Origin: Novosphingobium malaysiense
Lineage (GTDB): Bacteria; Pseudomonadota; Alphaproteobacteria; Sphingomonadales; Sphingomonadaceae
Assembly: GCF_000802225.1 (NCBI RefSeq)
Contig: NZ_JTDI01000001.1
Coordinates: 434,001 to 498,000, forward strand
DNA length: 64,000 nt
Direction: 5' to 3'
Shown: one piece after another, positions 25,332-34,423 of the stretch
Layout of the letters: every line of letters starts with the position of its first letter
Numbering within the stretch: the first letter of the stretch is position 1
The notes under the pieces: model-generated
The model's database searches: none
Told to the model about the DNA's origin: nothing
What the model saw: the letters and a program-made list of their open reading frames with translations, nothing else
Program-made: the position numbers and the translations under genes

Positions 25332-26072
25332 TTACCCCACCGACAACGCCCGCGCGCCCGGCTCTCCCAGCCAGCGCGCGGGGCAGCGCCACACGCGAGC
25401 GATCACCTCTTCCGACAACGCCTGTGCGGGTGGACCATCCGCGGCCAGCCGACCCTTATCGAGCACAACCACCCGATCGGCATGGTTCATCGCCATGGAC
25501 AGGTCGTGCAGGACGAGCACCACGCCCCGGCCCGCCGCCGCCTGCTCGCAGAAGCGGTGCACCAGCGCCGCGGCGTGGGCGAGGTCGAGATTGGCCAGCG
25601 GCTCGTCCGCGAGCAACCAGCCGGGCCGCGTCGCCAGCACCCGCGCCATGAGCGCCCGCGCCCGCTCGCCGCCGGATAGCTGCGAGACCGGACGGTGGCG
25701 GAAGTCTTCCAGGTCCATCGCCGCAATCGCGTCGTCGATGGCGGCCTGCGCCTCCGATGCCGGGGCGCCGCGCCAGGGCAAGCGGCCCAGCGAGATCAGC
25801 ACTTCGACCGACACGTCCCAGGCGACTTCGGGCGATTGCGGCAGGTAGCCCAGCGCCCGTGCGCGCGCCTGAGGACGCAGGCGCCCCAGCCATTCCCCGT
25901 CGAGCGCAACATGGCCCGCATCGAGTTCCAGCAATCCGGCAAGGCACGAAAGCAGCGTGGACTTGCCTGCGCCGTTTGGCCCGCAGATCGCAGTAATCTC
26001 GCCCGGGTTCAACGCGAGCGTCAACGCCTCGAGCCGTTCTTTCACGCCGAGATCACAGGCCTGCAGGCTCAT
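25332..26072 (-). CDS. btuD: Vitamin B12 ABC transporter ATP-binding protein
   Basis: A 246-residue ATPase that powers cobalamin import at the inner membrane. Walker A is GPNGAGKST, the signature LSGGERARALMARVLAT, Walker B WLLADEPLANLD and the switch His VVLVLHDLSM. Its start overlaps the permease stop by 4 bp (ATGA). Sequence alone cannot separate B12 from iron-siderophore ATPases; the riboswitch-led operon decides it. Confidence 0.88.
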   Translation of the reverse strand: MSLQACDLGVKERLEALTLALNPGEITAICGPNGAGKSTLLSCLAGLLELDAGHVALDGEWLGRLRPQARARALGYLPQSPEVAWDVSVEVLISLGRLPWRGAPASEAQAAIDDAIAAMDLEDFRHRPVSQLSGGERARALMARVLATRPGWLLADEPLANLDLAHAAALVHRFCEQAAAGRGVVLVLHDLSMAMNHADRVVVLDKGRLAADGPPAQALSEEVIARVWRCPARWLGEPGARALSVG

Positions 26073-27034
26073 GCCAGCCCCCTGCGCATCTTGAGCAGCA
26101 AGTGCAGGAAGAACGGCGCGCCGAGCAGGCTGAGCGCTATGCCAAGCCGCAGTTCGCCGCCCGCCAGCGGCAGGATACGGCAGAGGCAGTCGGCGATCAG
26201 CAGCAGCAGCGCCCCTGCCAGCGCGCTCGGGACGATCAGCGAACTGGGCCGCCGGTCGGTGAGCGGACGCACCAGATGCGGCACGACCAGTCCGACGAAG
26301 CCGATGATCCCCGCGACTGCGACGCCCGCGCCGACCGTAAGCCCGATCCCGGCGATCATCAGCGCCTGCAGACGGCGCGGATCGACCCCGAGCGAACGCG
26401 CCGCCGCTTCACCCAGCGTCAGAGCATCGAGGCTGCGCCCGGCAGCGATCAGCACGCCGATGCCCGCCAAAGTGAAAGGCGTGGCGATCCAGACTTCGCG
26501 CCACGAGCGGTCGGCCAGCGTGCCCATCAGCCAGGTCACGATCTCGCTCATGGCGAAGGGCGTGGGCGAAAGGCTGATGGCAAGGCTCATCAGCGCCCCG
26601 GCGAGGCTGGAAATCATCAGACCCGCGAGCGTAAACAGCGCCACCCCACCCTCGCGCCCGGCGATCAGCGCCAGCAGCGCCATCGCCCCGCCCGCCCCGA
26701 CAAGCGCGAAGACCGGAAGCAGATAGGTGGAAGCGGCATAGCCGGTCCAGAAACTCAGTACCGCGCCGAGTGCGGCGCCGGGCGCAATGCCGAACAGGCC
26801 CGGATCGGCGAGCGGATTGCGCAGAAAGCCCTGCATGGCCGCGCCCGACGCCCCCAGCCCGGCGCCGAGCACCAGCGCCAGCACCGCGCGCGGCAGGCGA
26901 AGCTGCATGAGGATCACCGAGGCATTGCGCGTTTCGGGCGCCAGCGGATCGATCCAGACCCGGCCCGCCAGCAAAGAAAGCGGCACGGCCGCCGCGATGG
27001 CCAGCAGCAGGATCAGGATGAGACGCTGGTTCAT
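26069..27034 (-). CDS. btuC: Vitamin B12 ABC transporter permease (FecCD/BtuC family)
   Basis: A 321-residue permease with about ten hydrophobic helices of the FecCD family. Typical segments are RLPRAVLALVLGAGLGASGA, GFLRNPLADPGLFGIAPGAA and IGFVGLVVPHLVRPLTDRR, the last near the ATPase contact. ATG 27034 overlaps the BtuF stop by 4 bp (27031-27034), arguing for coupled translation. It forms the channel for cobalamin delivered by BtuF. Confidence 0.9.
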   Translation of the reverse strand: MNQRLILILLLAIAAAVPLSLLAGRVWIDPLAPETRNASVILMQLRLPRAVLALVLGAGLGASGAAMQGFLRNPLADPGLFGIAPGAALGAVLSFWTGYAASTYLLPVFALVGAGGAMALLALIAGREGGVALFTLAGLMISSLAGALMSLAISLSPTPFAMSEIVTWLMGTLADRSWREVWIATPFTLAGIGVLIAAGRSLDALTLGEAAARSLGVDPRRLQALMIAGIGLTVGAGVAVAGIIGFVGLVVPHLVRPLTDRRPSSLIVPSALAGALLLLIADCLCRILPLAGGELRLGIALSLLGAPFFLHLLLKMRRGLA

Positions 27035-27936
27035 GGTGCCGCCACCTCCCGCCGCACCGCGCGCAGCCTTTCGAGCGCGCGCGGGATGGTCGGGCCGCCG
27101 CACCACAGCAGCGAACTGTCGAGCCGCTTGCGCACCGTGCCCTCAAGCGCCGAGAGCGCGGGATGGCGCAGCATCCGGTCTTCCTGCGACTGCCGATTGC
27201 CCACTGCGAAGATCACCCGCGGCGGCTGGGCCAGCACGCGTTCGAGCGGCAGGAAGTCCGCCTGCGACAGCCCCCGCGCCGCCGCGCCATTGGCAAAGCC
27301 CGCATGCTTGAGAAGGTCGGCGATCAGCGTGCCGTCGCCGGCGACGATCCCGCCAGATTCCCATACCAGCGCAGGCACCGGCGCCTGACCGGCAGGCGCG
27401 GCGCTCTGCGCCATGGCGTTCTCTATGCGATCTATCATCGCCCTGCCCGCCTGCGGATTGCCGGAAAGATCCGCCAGTTCGCGCACTTGCGCTTCGGAAG
27501 TCGTGATGTCGGCGGGCATCGCCATGGTCACCACGCGGATGCCCAAGTCGTCGAGCGCCTGACGCGTGGCGGGGGCAAGGAAGCTGCCCGCCACCACCAC
27601 GTCCGGGTCCAACGCGGCCACTTCCTCGACCGATCCCGACGTCGCCGGGAAGCGCCGCGCGAGATCGACGTCCATCGAGGCGGAGGCGCGGTCGTGGCTG
27701 TAGTGCGAGACCGCCAGCAACTGGCCGGGCGCGGCCACTTCGGCCAGCACCGCGTCGCTGCAGGGGTTGAGCGAGACGATGGTGGGCCGCTTCACTGCCC
27801 GCGCCGGGGTATCCGCTTCCACGGCACACCCCGCCAACGCCATCCCCGCGAGCACAAAGAACCCGATCCACAGCACAGTGCGGAGGTCCGGGCCCTTCCG
27901 CTTGCGCGGGGACGACGAAGGAAGGCGCAAGGTCAC
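27031..27936 (-). CDS. btuF: Cobalamin-binding substrate protein, lipoprotein (BtuF-like)
   Basis: A 301-residue type III solute-binding protein. The signal peptide has a basic N-region and lipobox LAGC (Cys37). The first lobe begins PTIVSLNPCSDAVLAEVAAP, as in BtuF/FepB-type proteins, and the fold continues with DPDVVVAGSFLAP. It hands cobalamin from BtuB to BtuC. Its ATG overlaps the btuB stop by 4 bp. Assignment to B12 rests on the operon and riboswitch. Confidence 0.88.
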   Translation of the reverse strand: MTLRLPSSSPRKRKGPDLRTVLWIGFFVLAGMALAGCAVEADTPARAVKRPTIVSLNPCSDAVLAEVAAPGQLLAVSHYSHDRASASMDVDLARRFPATSGSVEEVAALDPDVVVAGSFLAPATRQALDDLGIRVVTMAMPADITTSEAQVRELADLSGNPQAGRAMIDRIENAMAQSAAPAGQAPVPALVWESGGIVAGDGTLIADLLKHAGFANGAAARGLSQADFLPLERVLAQPPRVIFAVGNRQSQEDRMLRHPALSALEGTVRKRLDSSLLWCGGPTIPRALERLRAVRREVAAP

Positions 27937-29747
27937 ATCTTTACCCGCACCCCGGCATAGGCCGAGCGGCCGGGGGTGCCGTAGGTCCGCACCACTTCAT
28001 AGTGCTCGTCGAACAGGTTCTCGACCCGGCCATAGACCTCGACATTGTCGGTCACGGCAAAGGCGCCGCGCAGGCCGACGACGAGGTGCCCATCGACGTA
28101 CTGGCTGTTCGCCATGTCGTCGTAACGCCCGCCGCCCACGCGCAGGTCCGCGCCGAGCCGCAGCCCGAGATCCCAGGCCTTGTCGAGACTGGCGTAGAGA
28201 TTGGACTTCGGCCGCCGTGCCAGCCGCGTCCCCGTATTCTCGTCGGTCGCGTCGAGATAGGTGTAGGACAGGTTCACGTCGAAGCCGTTCCAGTTCGCCA
28301 CCTGCATGCCCAGTTCAACACCCTGCGCGCGGGCACGGCCGACGTTGTAGTAGTTCCAGTTGGCGAAGTCGTAGTCGATGAGGTTCTTCGTCTTGCGGTC
28401 GAAGTAGGTCAGCGTGAAGCGGCCCGTGCCTTCGGCAAAGGGCTGCTCGAATCCCACGTCCCATCCCTTCGAGGTCTCGGGATCGAGCGCACGGAAACCG
28501 GCGTTGGTATAGAGCTGATAGAGCGAAGGCGCCTTGAAGCCCTCGCCATAGCTGGCGCGCAGCACCGGGGCATCGACGCCCGAACCGATCACCCAGGCGC
28601 CGTTGGCGGCGAAGGTGGTCTTGTCGCCGAAGTCCGAATTGTCGTCGTAGCGCAGACCGCCGTTGAGCGTGAGGCCCGCCAGCAGGTGCAGGGTGAGGTT
28701 CCCGTAGACACTGTCGATCGAGGTCGAATCCTGCGATCCGTAGTTGTCGTCGAATTTCTGCTTCTCGGTCTCCGCCCCGACCAGCACCGAGACCAGCTCG
28801 ACCGGCGCGAACGAGGCCTGCCCTTCGAAGCGCTCGACCTTGCCGTTGGTCTCGTAGGGGCCCCATACGGCATCGTCGGAAATGCGGCGGGTGTCTGTCA
28901 GGCCATAGCCGAGACGCGCGGAAAGGCGTCCGTCGACCCCCTTGTAGCGCACATTGGCATAGCCCAGCGTGTCCCGCTTGAGGCCGACATTGAGCGCGTC
29001 GGCACCGAAACCGTCGTAATCGTAGTTGGCCTTGGTCCAGTACCCGCCGGCATCGACCGACAGGCCCGGGCTCAGTTCCACTTCGGCGCGGGCATTGGCG
29101 CTCTTGCTTTCGAAGCCGTCCTTCTCGGTACCACCGCGGCGTTCGTTGAAGGCGGAATAGCCGTCGCCCTTCAGCCAGTTGCCACCCAGCGTCAGGCCGA
29201 CGGGGCCGAGCATGCCGGCCGCCGAGGCGCTAACCTGCTTGCGGTCGCGCCAGCCGTATTCCGCCTGCGCCTGCCCGTGCCACTGCTCGGTGGGGCGCTT
29301 GGTGATGAAGTTGATGACGCCGCCGATCGCGCGGCTACCCCAGATCACGCCGGCCGAGCCGCGCACCACTTCCACGCGGTCGAACTGGCCGATGGTGAGC
29401 GCGCCGAAATCGAAACCGCCGCCGACATCACCCGGATCGTTGATGCGCACGCCGTCGATCAGCACCAGGCTCTGCGCATTGTCCGCACCACGGATGAATA
29501 CGCTGGAGGGCTGGCCGAAGCCGCCCGAATTGGTCACCGAAACGCCGGGCACACGCGCAAGCACTTCGGTGGCGGTGGTCGCCTGCGTGCGTTCGATCTC
29601 GTCGCGAGTAATGATGCTGATCGCCTGGCCGATCTGGGTAACCGGGGTCGGCTCACGCATGGCGGTCACGACGATGGGATCGTTGTCCGCCGCCATGGCG
29701 GGTGTACTGACCACAAGAGCAGCACCAAGCAGATACAGATATTTCAT
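27933..29747 (-). CDS. btuB: TonB-dependent vitamin B12 receptor BtuB
   Basis: A 604-residue outer-membrane receptor. Signal peptide about 1-20, TonB box DPIVVTA near residue 23, plug domain with VLARVPGVSV, FIRGADNAQSLVLIDGVRIN and VEVVRGSAGVIWGSRAIGGV, then a 22-strand barrel ending in a terminal aromatic-rich strand (AYAGVRVKM). Length matches BtuB. The ATG at 29747 starts the signal peptide. A cobalamin riboswitch lies about 100 bp upstream, so high B12 should repress the operon. Confidence 0.93.
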   Translation of the reverse strand: MKYLYLLGAALVVSTPAMAADNDPIVVTAMREPTPVTQIGQAISIITRDEIERTQATTATEVLARVPGVSVTNSGGFGQPSSVFIRGADNAQSLVLIDGVRINDPGDVGGGFDFGALTIGQFDRVEVVRGSAGVIWGSRAIGGVINFITKRPTEQWHGQAQAEYGWRDRKQVSASAAGMLGPVGLTLGGNWLKGDGYSAFNERRGGTEKDGFESKSANARAEVELSPGLSVDAGGYWTKANYDYDGFGADALNVGLKRDTLGYANVRYKGVDGRLSARLGYGLTDTRRISDDAVWGPYETNGKVERFEGQASFAPVELVSVLVGAETEKQKFDDNYGSQDSTSIDSVYGNLTLHLLAGLTLNGGLRYDDNSDFGDKTTFAANGAWVIGSGVDAPVLRASYGEGFKAPSLYQLYTNAGFRALDPETSKGWDVGFEQPFAEGTGRFTLTYFDRKTKNLIDYDFANWNYYNVGRARAQGVELGMQVANWNGFDVNLSYTYLDATDENTGTRLARRPKSNLYASLDKAWDLGLRLGADLRVGGGRYDDMANSQYVDGHLVVGLRGAFAVTDNVEVYGRVENLFDEHYEVVRTYGTPGRSAYAGVRVKM

Positions 29748-29849
29748 AAATAGACTCCGAACCTTGAACGAAATGCCGTTCATGGCGGAGGACGCACGTC
29801 TGCGACGCGGGTCTCGCTGCTTTCCGGTACACCCCGCCCGGCGCGGAAC

Positions 29850-30024
29850 GACCGTCTCGGGCAGGTCTCCTGGCTCCCGGATCAATGCCCGCCCTCGCCT
29901 TCCCAGCCCATTCGCGGCCAGTGGCATGTGGAGTGCGGACTCCCCGGTCACAGTTGCGGGGGCAGCGCCGGAATTGAACCGACTTCCCTCTTAGGCCCGG
30001 TTACCCGGACAACCCATGACGTGA
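29850..30024 (-). ncRNA. Cobalamin riboswitch upstream of btuB
   Basis: On the minus strand the segment contains the B12-box core GCCACTG (plus strand 29919-29925), the GGGAAGTCGGTTCAATTCCG-like stem, CCCCGCAACTGTGACCGG and a terminal GAGCCAGGAGACCTGCC. These are the conserved elements, in order, of the cobalamin riboswitch. It should repress the btuBFCD operon when adenosyl- or methylcobalamin is bound. Exact ends are approximate. Confidence 0.93.
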
Positions 30025-30220
30025 CCGCGCCGATAAAGCGATCGCGCAAGCTTGGCAAGTAACCGGGGCGGTGCGGTCAGTGCGAATTCTTAAGGGATTA
30101 AGGCTAAGCGAAGACCATGTCCCACCCGGGGACGGGAGCGAATGCCGGGATGCGGGGACCATGAAGCCGGGCTAGCGACAGGGTTGCGTCCCTGCGTTTC
30201 GACGCTGCGAAAGGAAGCGA

Positions 30221-31369
30221 GTGTCTTCAGCCACCGACATGTCTGACCAGCCGTGGGCCGATTGGCGCGAAGAGCGGCCGCGCGCCTTTGCCGCCCGCTT
30301 CCATCGCAAGGCTCGCCATGCCGGACGCGCGCCGATGCAGGTGAAACGGCCCTGGGCGTTGAGCGTCACGGCACTCGCGGCGGTCGCCCTGCCGGCCTTT
30401 GCCGCGCCCCAGGGCTGGGAACGGTTTCGGATCGCCGATGCCGTCGCAAACGACACCCCGGTCGAACCGATGCCGTTCGAAAAGGCGGGATCCACCTTTC
30501 CCGGTTCGGCCTTCTATTATCTCGAGGTCGAAAAGCCTGTCCTGAAAGTCGGGGAAGGCATCCATTCCGATGCCGACGTGGCGCCGAGCAATTCCGCTGC
30601 CGGCGACGGGCCGGCGGCCCGCCCGCTCCAGATCGACAATTCGGGCGTCGACCGCACGCGGGCGCTGCAATGCCTCACGGCGGCCATTTACTACGAAGCC
30701 GCCAGCGAATCCGAAGCCGGACAGCGTGCAGTGGCGCAAGTGGTGCTCAACCGCGTCGCCCATCCCGCCTATCCCAACAGCGTATGCGGGGTCGTCTACG
30801 AAGGATCCGAACGGGCATCGGGGTGCCAGTTCTCCTTCAGCTGCGACGGTTCGCTGGCCCGGCACCCTTCCCGGCTGTTCTGGGATCGCGCGAGGACCGT
30901 GGCGCGACAGGCCCTGGACGGTTACGTCTATGCGCCGGTCGGGCTCGCCACGCATTATCACACGCTTCAGGTTCACCCCTACTGGGCTTCGAGCCTGCAC
31001 TACATGGGCACTATCGGCGCCCACCGGTTCTATCGCTTCAACGGCGCTGCCGGGCGTCCCGCCACTTTCCGTTTCGCCTATCTCGGCGGCGAGCCGGCAG
31101 CCCGCCCGCACGCCCGGCTTCCGTCCGACGCGCCCGACACCGTTCTGGATCCCGCAGCGGTGCAACGCACATTCGCATCCGCAGAACCGATAAAGGCGCG
31201 CACGGAGGAAGCCCCCTCCCCTGCGGCGACGGCCACACCAATATATACCAGCGAATTGCGCAGCCGGGGCGGCGACGCGCTTTACCGGGCATCGAACCTT
31301 CCAGAGGCGCGAGGCATCAAACCCGAATTCGCTAACTCAGGCCGATGGATCGCCCAGCCCGGAAGCTGA
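30221..31369 (+). CDS. SleB family cell wall hydrolase
   Basis: A 382-residue protein with a basic N-terminal region, a hydrophobic helix (about 44-64, WALSVTALAAVALPAFAAP) and a SleB-type hydrolase domain (about 145-270): CLTAAIYYEAASESEAGQRA contains the catalytic Glu, then VVLNRVAHPAYPNSVCGVVY, CQFSFSCDG and ATHYHTLQVHPYW. It would cleave peptidoglycan glycan strands. GTG 30221 has AAGGAAG upstream; ATG 30239 is an alternative six codons later. The Pro/Ala-rich C-terminal tail is variable. Confidence 0.85.
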   Translation: MSSATDMSDQPWADWREERPRAFAARFHRKARHAGRAPMQVKRPWALSVTALAAVALPAFAAPQGWERFRIADAVANDTPVEPMPFEKAGSTFPGSAFYYLEVEKPVLKVGEGIHSDADVAPSNSAAGDGPAARPLQIDNSGVDRTRALQCLTAAIYYEAASESEAGQRAVAQVVLNRVAHPAYPNSVCGVVYEGSERASGCQFSFSCDGSLARHPSRLFWDRARTVARQALDGYVYAPVGLATHYHTLQVHPYWASSLHYMGTIGAHRFYRFNGAAGRPATFRFAYLGGEPAARPHARLPSDAPDTVLDPAAVQRTFASAEPIKARTEEAPSPAATATPIYTSELRSRGGDALYRASNLPEARGIKPEFANSGRWIAQPGS

Positions 31370-31528
31370 TCCCCAGACGAAAACGGCGCAGCCCCAGACG
31401 GTTAGAATCTTAACAAAGTGATTCGGCGTGATGAAGAATTAGGCAACCAAAGCCGAACACCATTGCTTAGCGCCTGATGGCTAAACTCAGGGCATGAAGC
31501 CGCTTGATATGCTTGGAGCCCCCCGACC

Positions 31529-31888
31529 ATGACAATCCGATTTGCTGCGGCATGGGGTGGCGCGACACCCGCGATTGCCCGCGCGCTGTGCCTTTCGGCC
31601 CCGCTTGGGGCGGCAAACGACAATCGTCCCTCCACGCCTCTGCGCAGATCCAACCGTCCGGCCAGGCCGGCCAACAGCAATTGCGATGGCCATGACCAGG
31701 TTCTTGCCGAAGCGCTGCGGCACTTTGCCCGTCACGGTCTGGGCGCTGCGGTGAAGGCGTGCGAGGAAGCCGAACAGGCCGACGCCTGCGGCGACAGCGA
31801 CAGTCGCGAGCAATGGCTGTCGATCTGCCGGCACTTCGATCGCCGCATGGCGGACGCTTGCGCCCGTAACTTTTCGCAAGACGCCTGA
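31529..31888 (+). CDS. Conserved hypothetical protein of sphingomonads
   Basis: A 119-residue protein with a variable basic N-terminal half and a helical C-terminal part: LAEALRHFARHGLGAAVKAC, then EQWLSICRHFDRRMADA. I remember this C-terminal pattern from short conserved proteins in Sphingomonadaceae, function unknown. Three Cys in the helices could be structural. The opposite strand is also open but shows no such pattern. Confidence 0.6.
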   Translation: MTIRFAAAWGGATPAIARALCLSAPLGAANDNRPSTPLRRSNRPARPANSNCDGHDQVLAEALRHFARHGLGAAVKACEEAEQADACGDSDSREQWLSICRHFDRRMADACARNFSQDA

Positions 31889-33224
<1,336 letters not shown>

Positions 33225-33240
33225 ATGCCAATCGGCCCGG

Positions 33241-33271
33241 CGACACCGGCCTCCTTGTAAGGCCAGTGTCG
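33241..33271 (+). other. Hairpin between mdh and sucD
   Basis: CGACACCGGCC (33241-33251) pairs with GGCCAGTGTCG (33261-33271) with one mismatch around a 9-nt loop. No T-run, so it may be an mRNA processing or stability element. Confidence 0.5.
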
Positions 33272-33345
33272 TCCGAGGCGAATAGTTGCTTGGTGCCTCC
33301 CCAGCCTTCACGGGCTGTTTCCAAGATCAGGAACAGGAAAATCCC

Positions 33346-34236
33346 ATGTCCATTCTCGTCGACAAGAATACCAAGGTCATTACCCAGGGCATGACCGGCT
33401 CGACCGGCAGCTTCCACACGCAGGCCGCGCTCGACTACGGCACGCAGATGGTTGCGGGCGTGACCCCGGGCAAGGGCGGCACCGAGCACCTCGGCCTGCC
33501 GCAGTTCAACACCGTGGCCGAAGCCAAGGCCGCGACCGGCGCCACCGCTTCGTGCGTCTACGTACCGCCGGCAGGCGCCGCCGACGCGATCCTCGAGGCG
33601 ATCGATGCCGAGATCGAGCTGATCATCTGCATCACCGAGGGCATTCCCGTTCTCGACATGATCCCGGTGAAGCGCGCGCTGACCGGTTCGAAGTCGCGCC
33701 TGATCGGCCCGAACTGCCCCGGCGTGCTGACGCCGAACGAGTGCAAGATCGGCATCATGCCCGGCAACATCTTCTCCAAGGGTTCGGTCGGCGTCGTCAG
33801 CCGTTCCGGCACCCTCACCTACGAAGCCGTGTTCCAGACCACCAACGCGGGCCTCGGCCAGACCACGGCCGTGGGCATCGGCGGTGACCCGGTCAACGGC
33901 ACCAACTTCATCGACGTCCTCGAACTGTTCCTGGCCGACGACGAGACCAAGTCGATCATCATGATCGGCGAGATCGGCGGCTCGGCCGAAGAAGAAGCCG
34001 CGCAGTTCCTCAAGGACGAGGCCAAGCGCGGCCGCAAGAAGCCGATGGTCGGCTTCATCGCGGGCCGCACGGCGCCTCCGGGACGCCGCATGGGCCACGC
34101 CGGCGCGATCGTGTCGGGCGGCCAGGGCGGCGCCGAGGACAAGATCGCGGCGATGGAAGAGGCCGGCATCCGTGTCAGCCCCTCGCCCTCGCTGCTGGGC
34201 GAAACCCTTGTGGAAGTCCTCAAGGAAACCGTCTGA
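33346..34236 (+). CDS. sucD: Succinate-CoA ligase subunit alpha
   Basis: A 296-residue CoA-binding subunit that makes succinate and nucleoside triphosphate from succinyl-CoA. [19 protein letters not shown] is the CoA-binding start; PNCPGVL and SRSGTLTYE follow; the phosphorylated His is H251 in RRMGHAGAI. The ATG at 33346 follows AGGAAAAT. Its partner sucC (beta subunit) normally precedes it but is absent from this window, so the beta subunit must be encoded elsewhere. Confidence 0.96.
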   Translation: MSILVDKNTKVITQGMTGSTGSFHTQAALDYGTQMVAGVTPGKGGTEHLGLPQFNTVAEAKAATGATASCVYVPPAGAADAILEAIDAEIELIICITEGIPVLDMIPVKRALTGSKSRLIGPNCPGVLTPNECKIGIMPGNIFSKGSVGVVSRSGTLTYEAVFQTTNAGLGQTTAVGIGGDPVNGTNFIDVLELFLADDETKSIIMIGEIGGSAEEEAAQFLKDEAKRGRKKPMVGFIAGRTAPPGRRMGHAGAIVSGGQGGAEDKIAAMEEAGIRVSPSPSLLGETLVEVLKETV

Positions 34237-34242
34237 TTTCTT

Positions 34243-34291
34243 CCGGTCGGGGCGCGGATCTAGGGGAAACACCCGATCCGCGCCCCACCGG
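34243..34291 (+). terminator. Strong hairpin between sucD and sucA
   Basis: GGGGCGCGGATC (34249-34260) is perfectly complementary to GATCCGCGCCCC (34275-34286), extended by CCGGT/ACCGG. No T-run follows. It may partly terminate or protect the mdh-sucD message and separate its level from sucA. Confidence 0.6.
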
Positions 34292-34423
34292 ACAATAACC
34301 ATAAGGTGCAAAGACACCACTCCCCTGCGGACTTGCGGCCCTCCTCCCCGGGAACCCGAAGTCCGAAACTAGATTGCTCAAATGTGGCGGACGCATGGCT
34401 CCGGCGCGCGAAAGGTAATTCCT

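Noticed and set aside
29960-30010. A tRNA-like T-arm (GGTTCAATTCC on the minus strand)
   Set aside because: It is part of the conserved core of the cobalamin riboswitch; no acceptor or anticodon stem exists.
30227-31165. A 312-codon frame antisense to the SleB gene
   Set aside because: No family pattern; the plus strand has a complete SleB domain.
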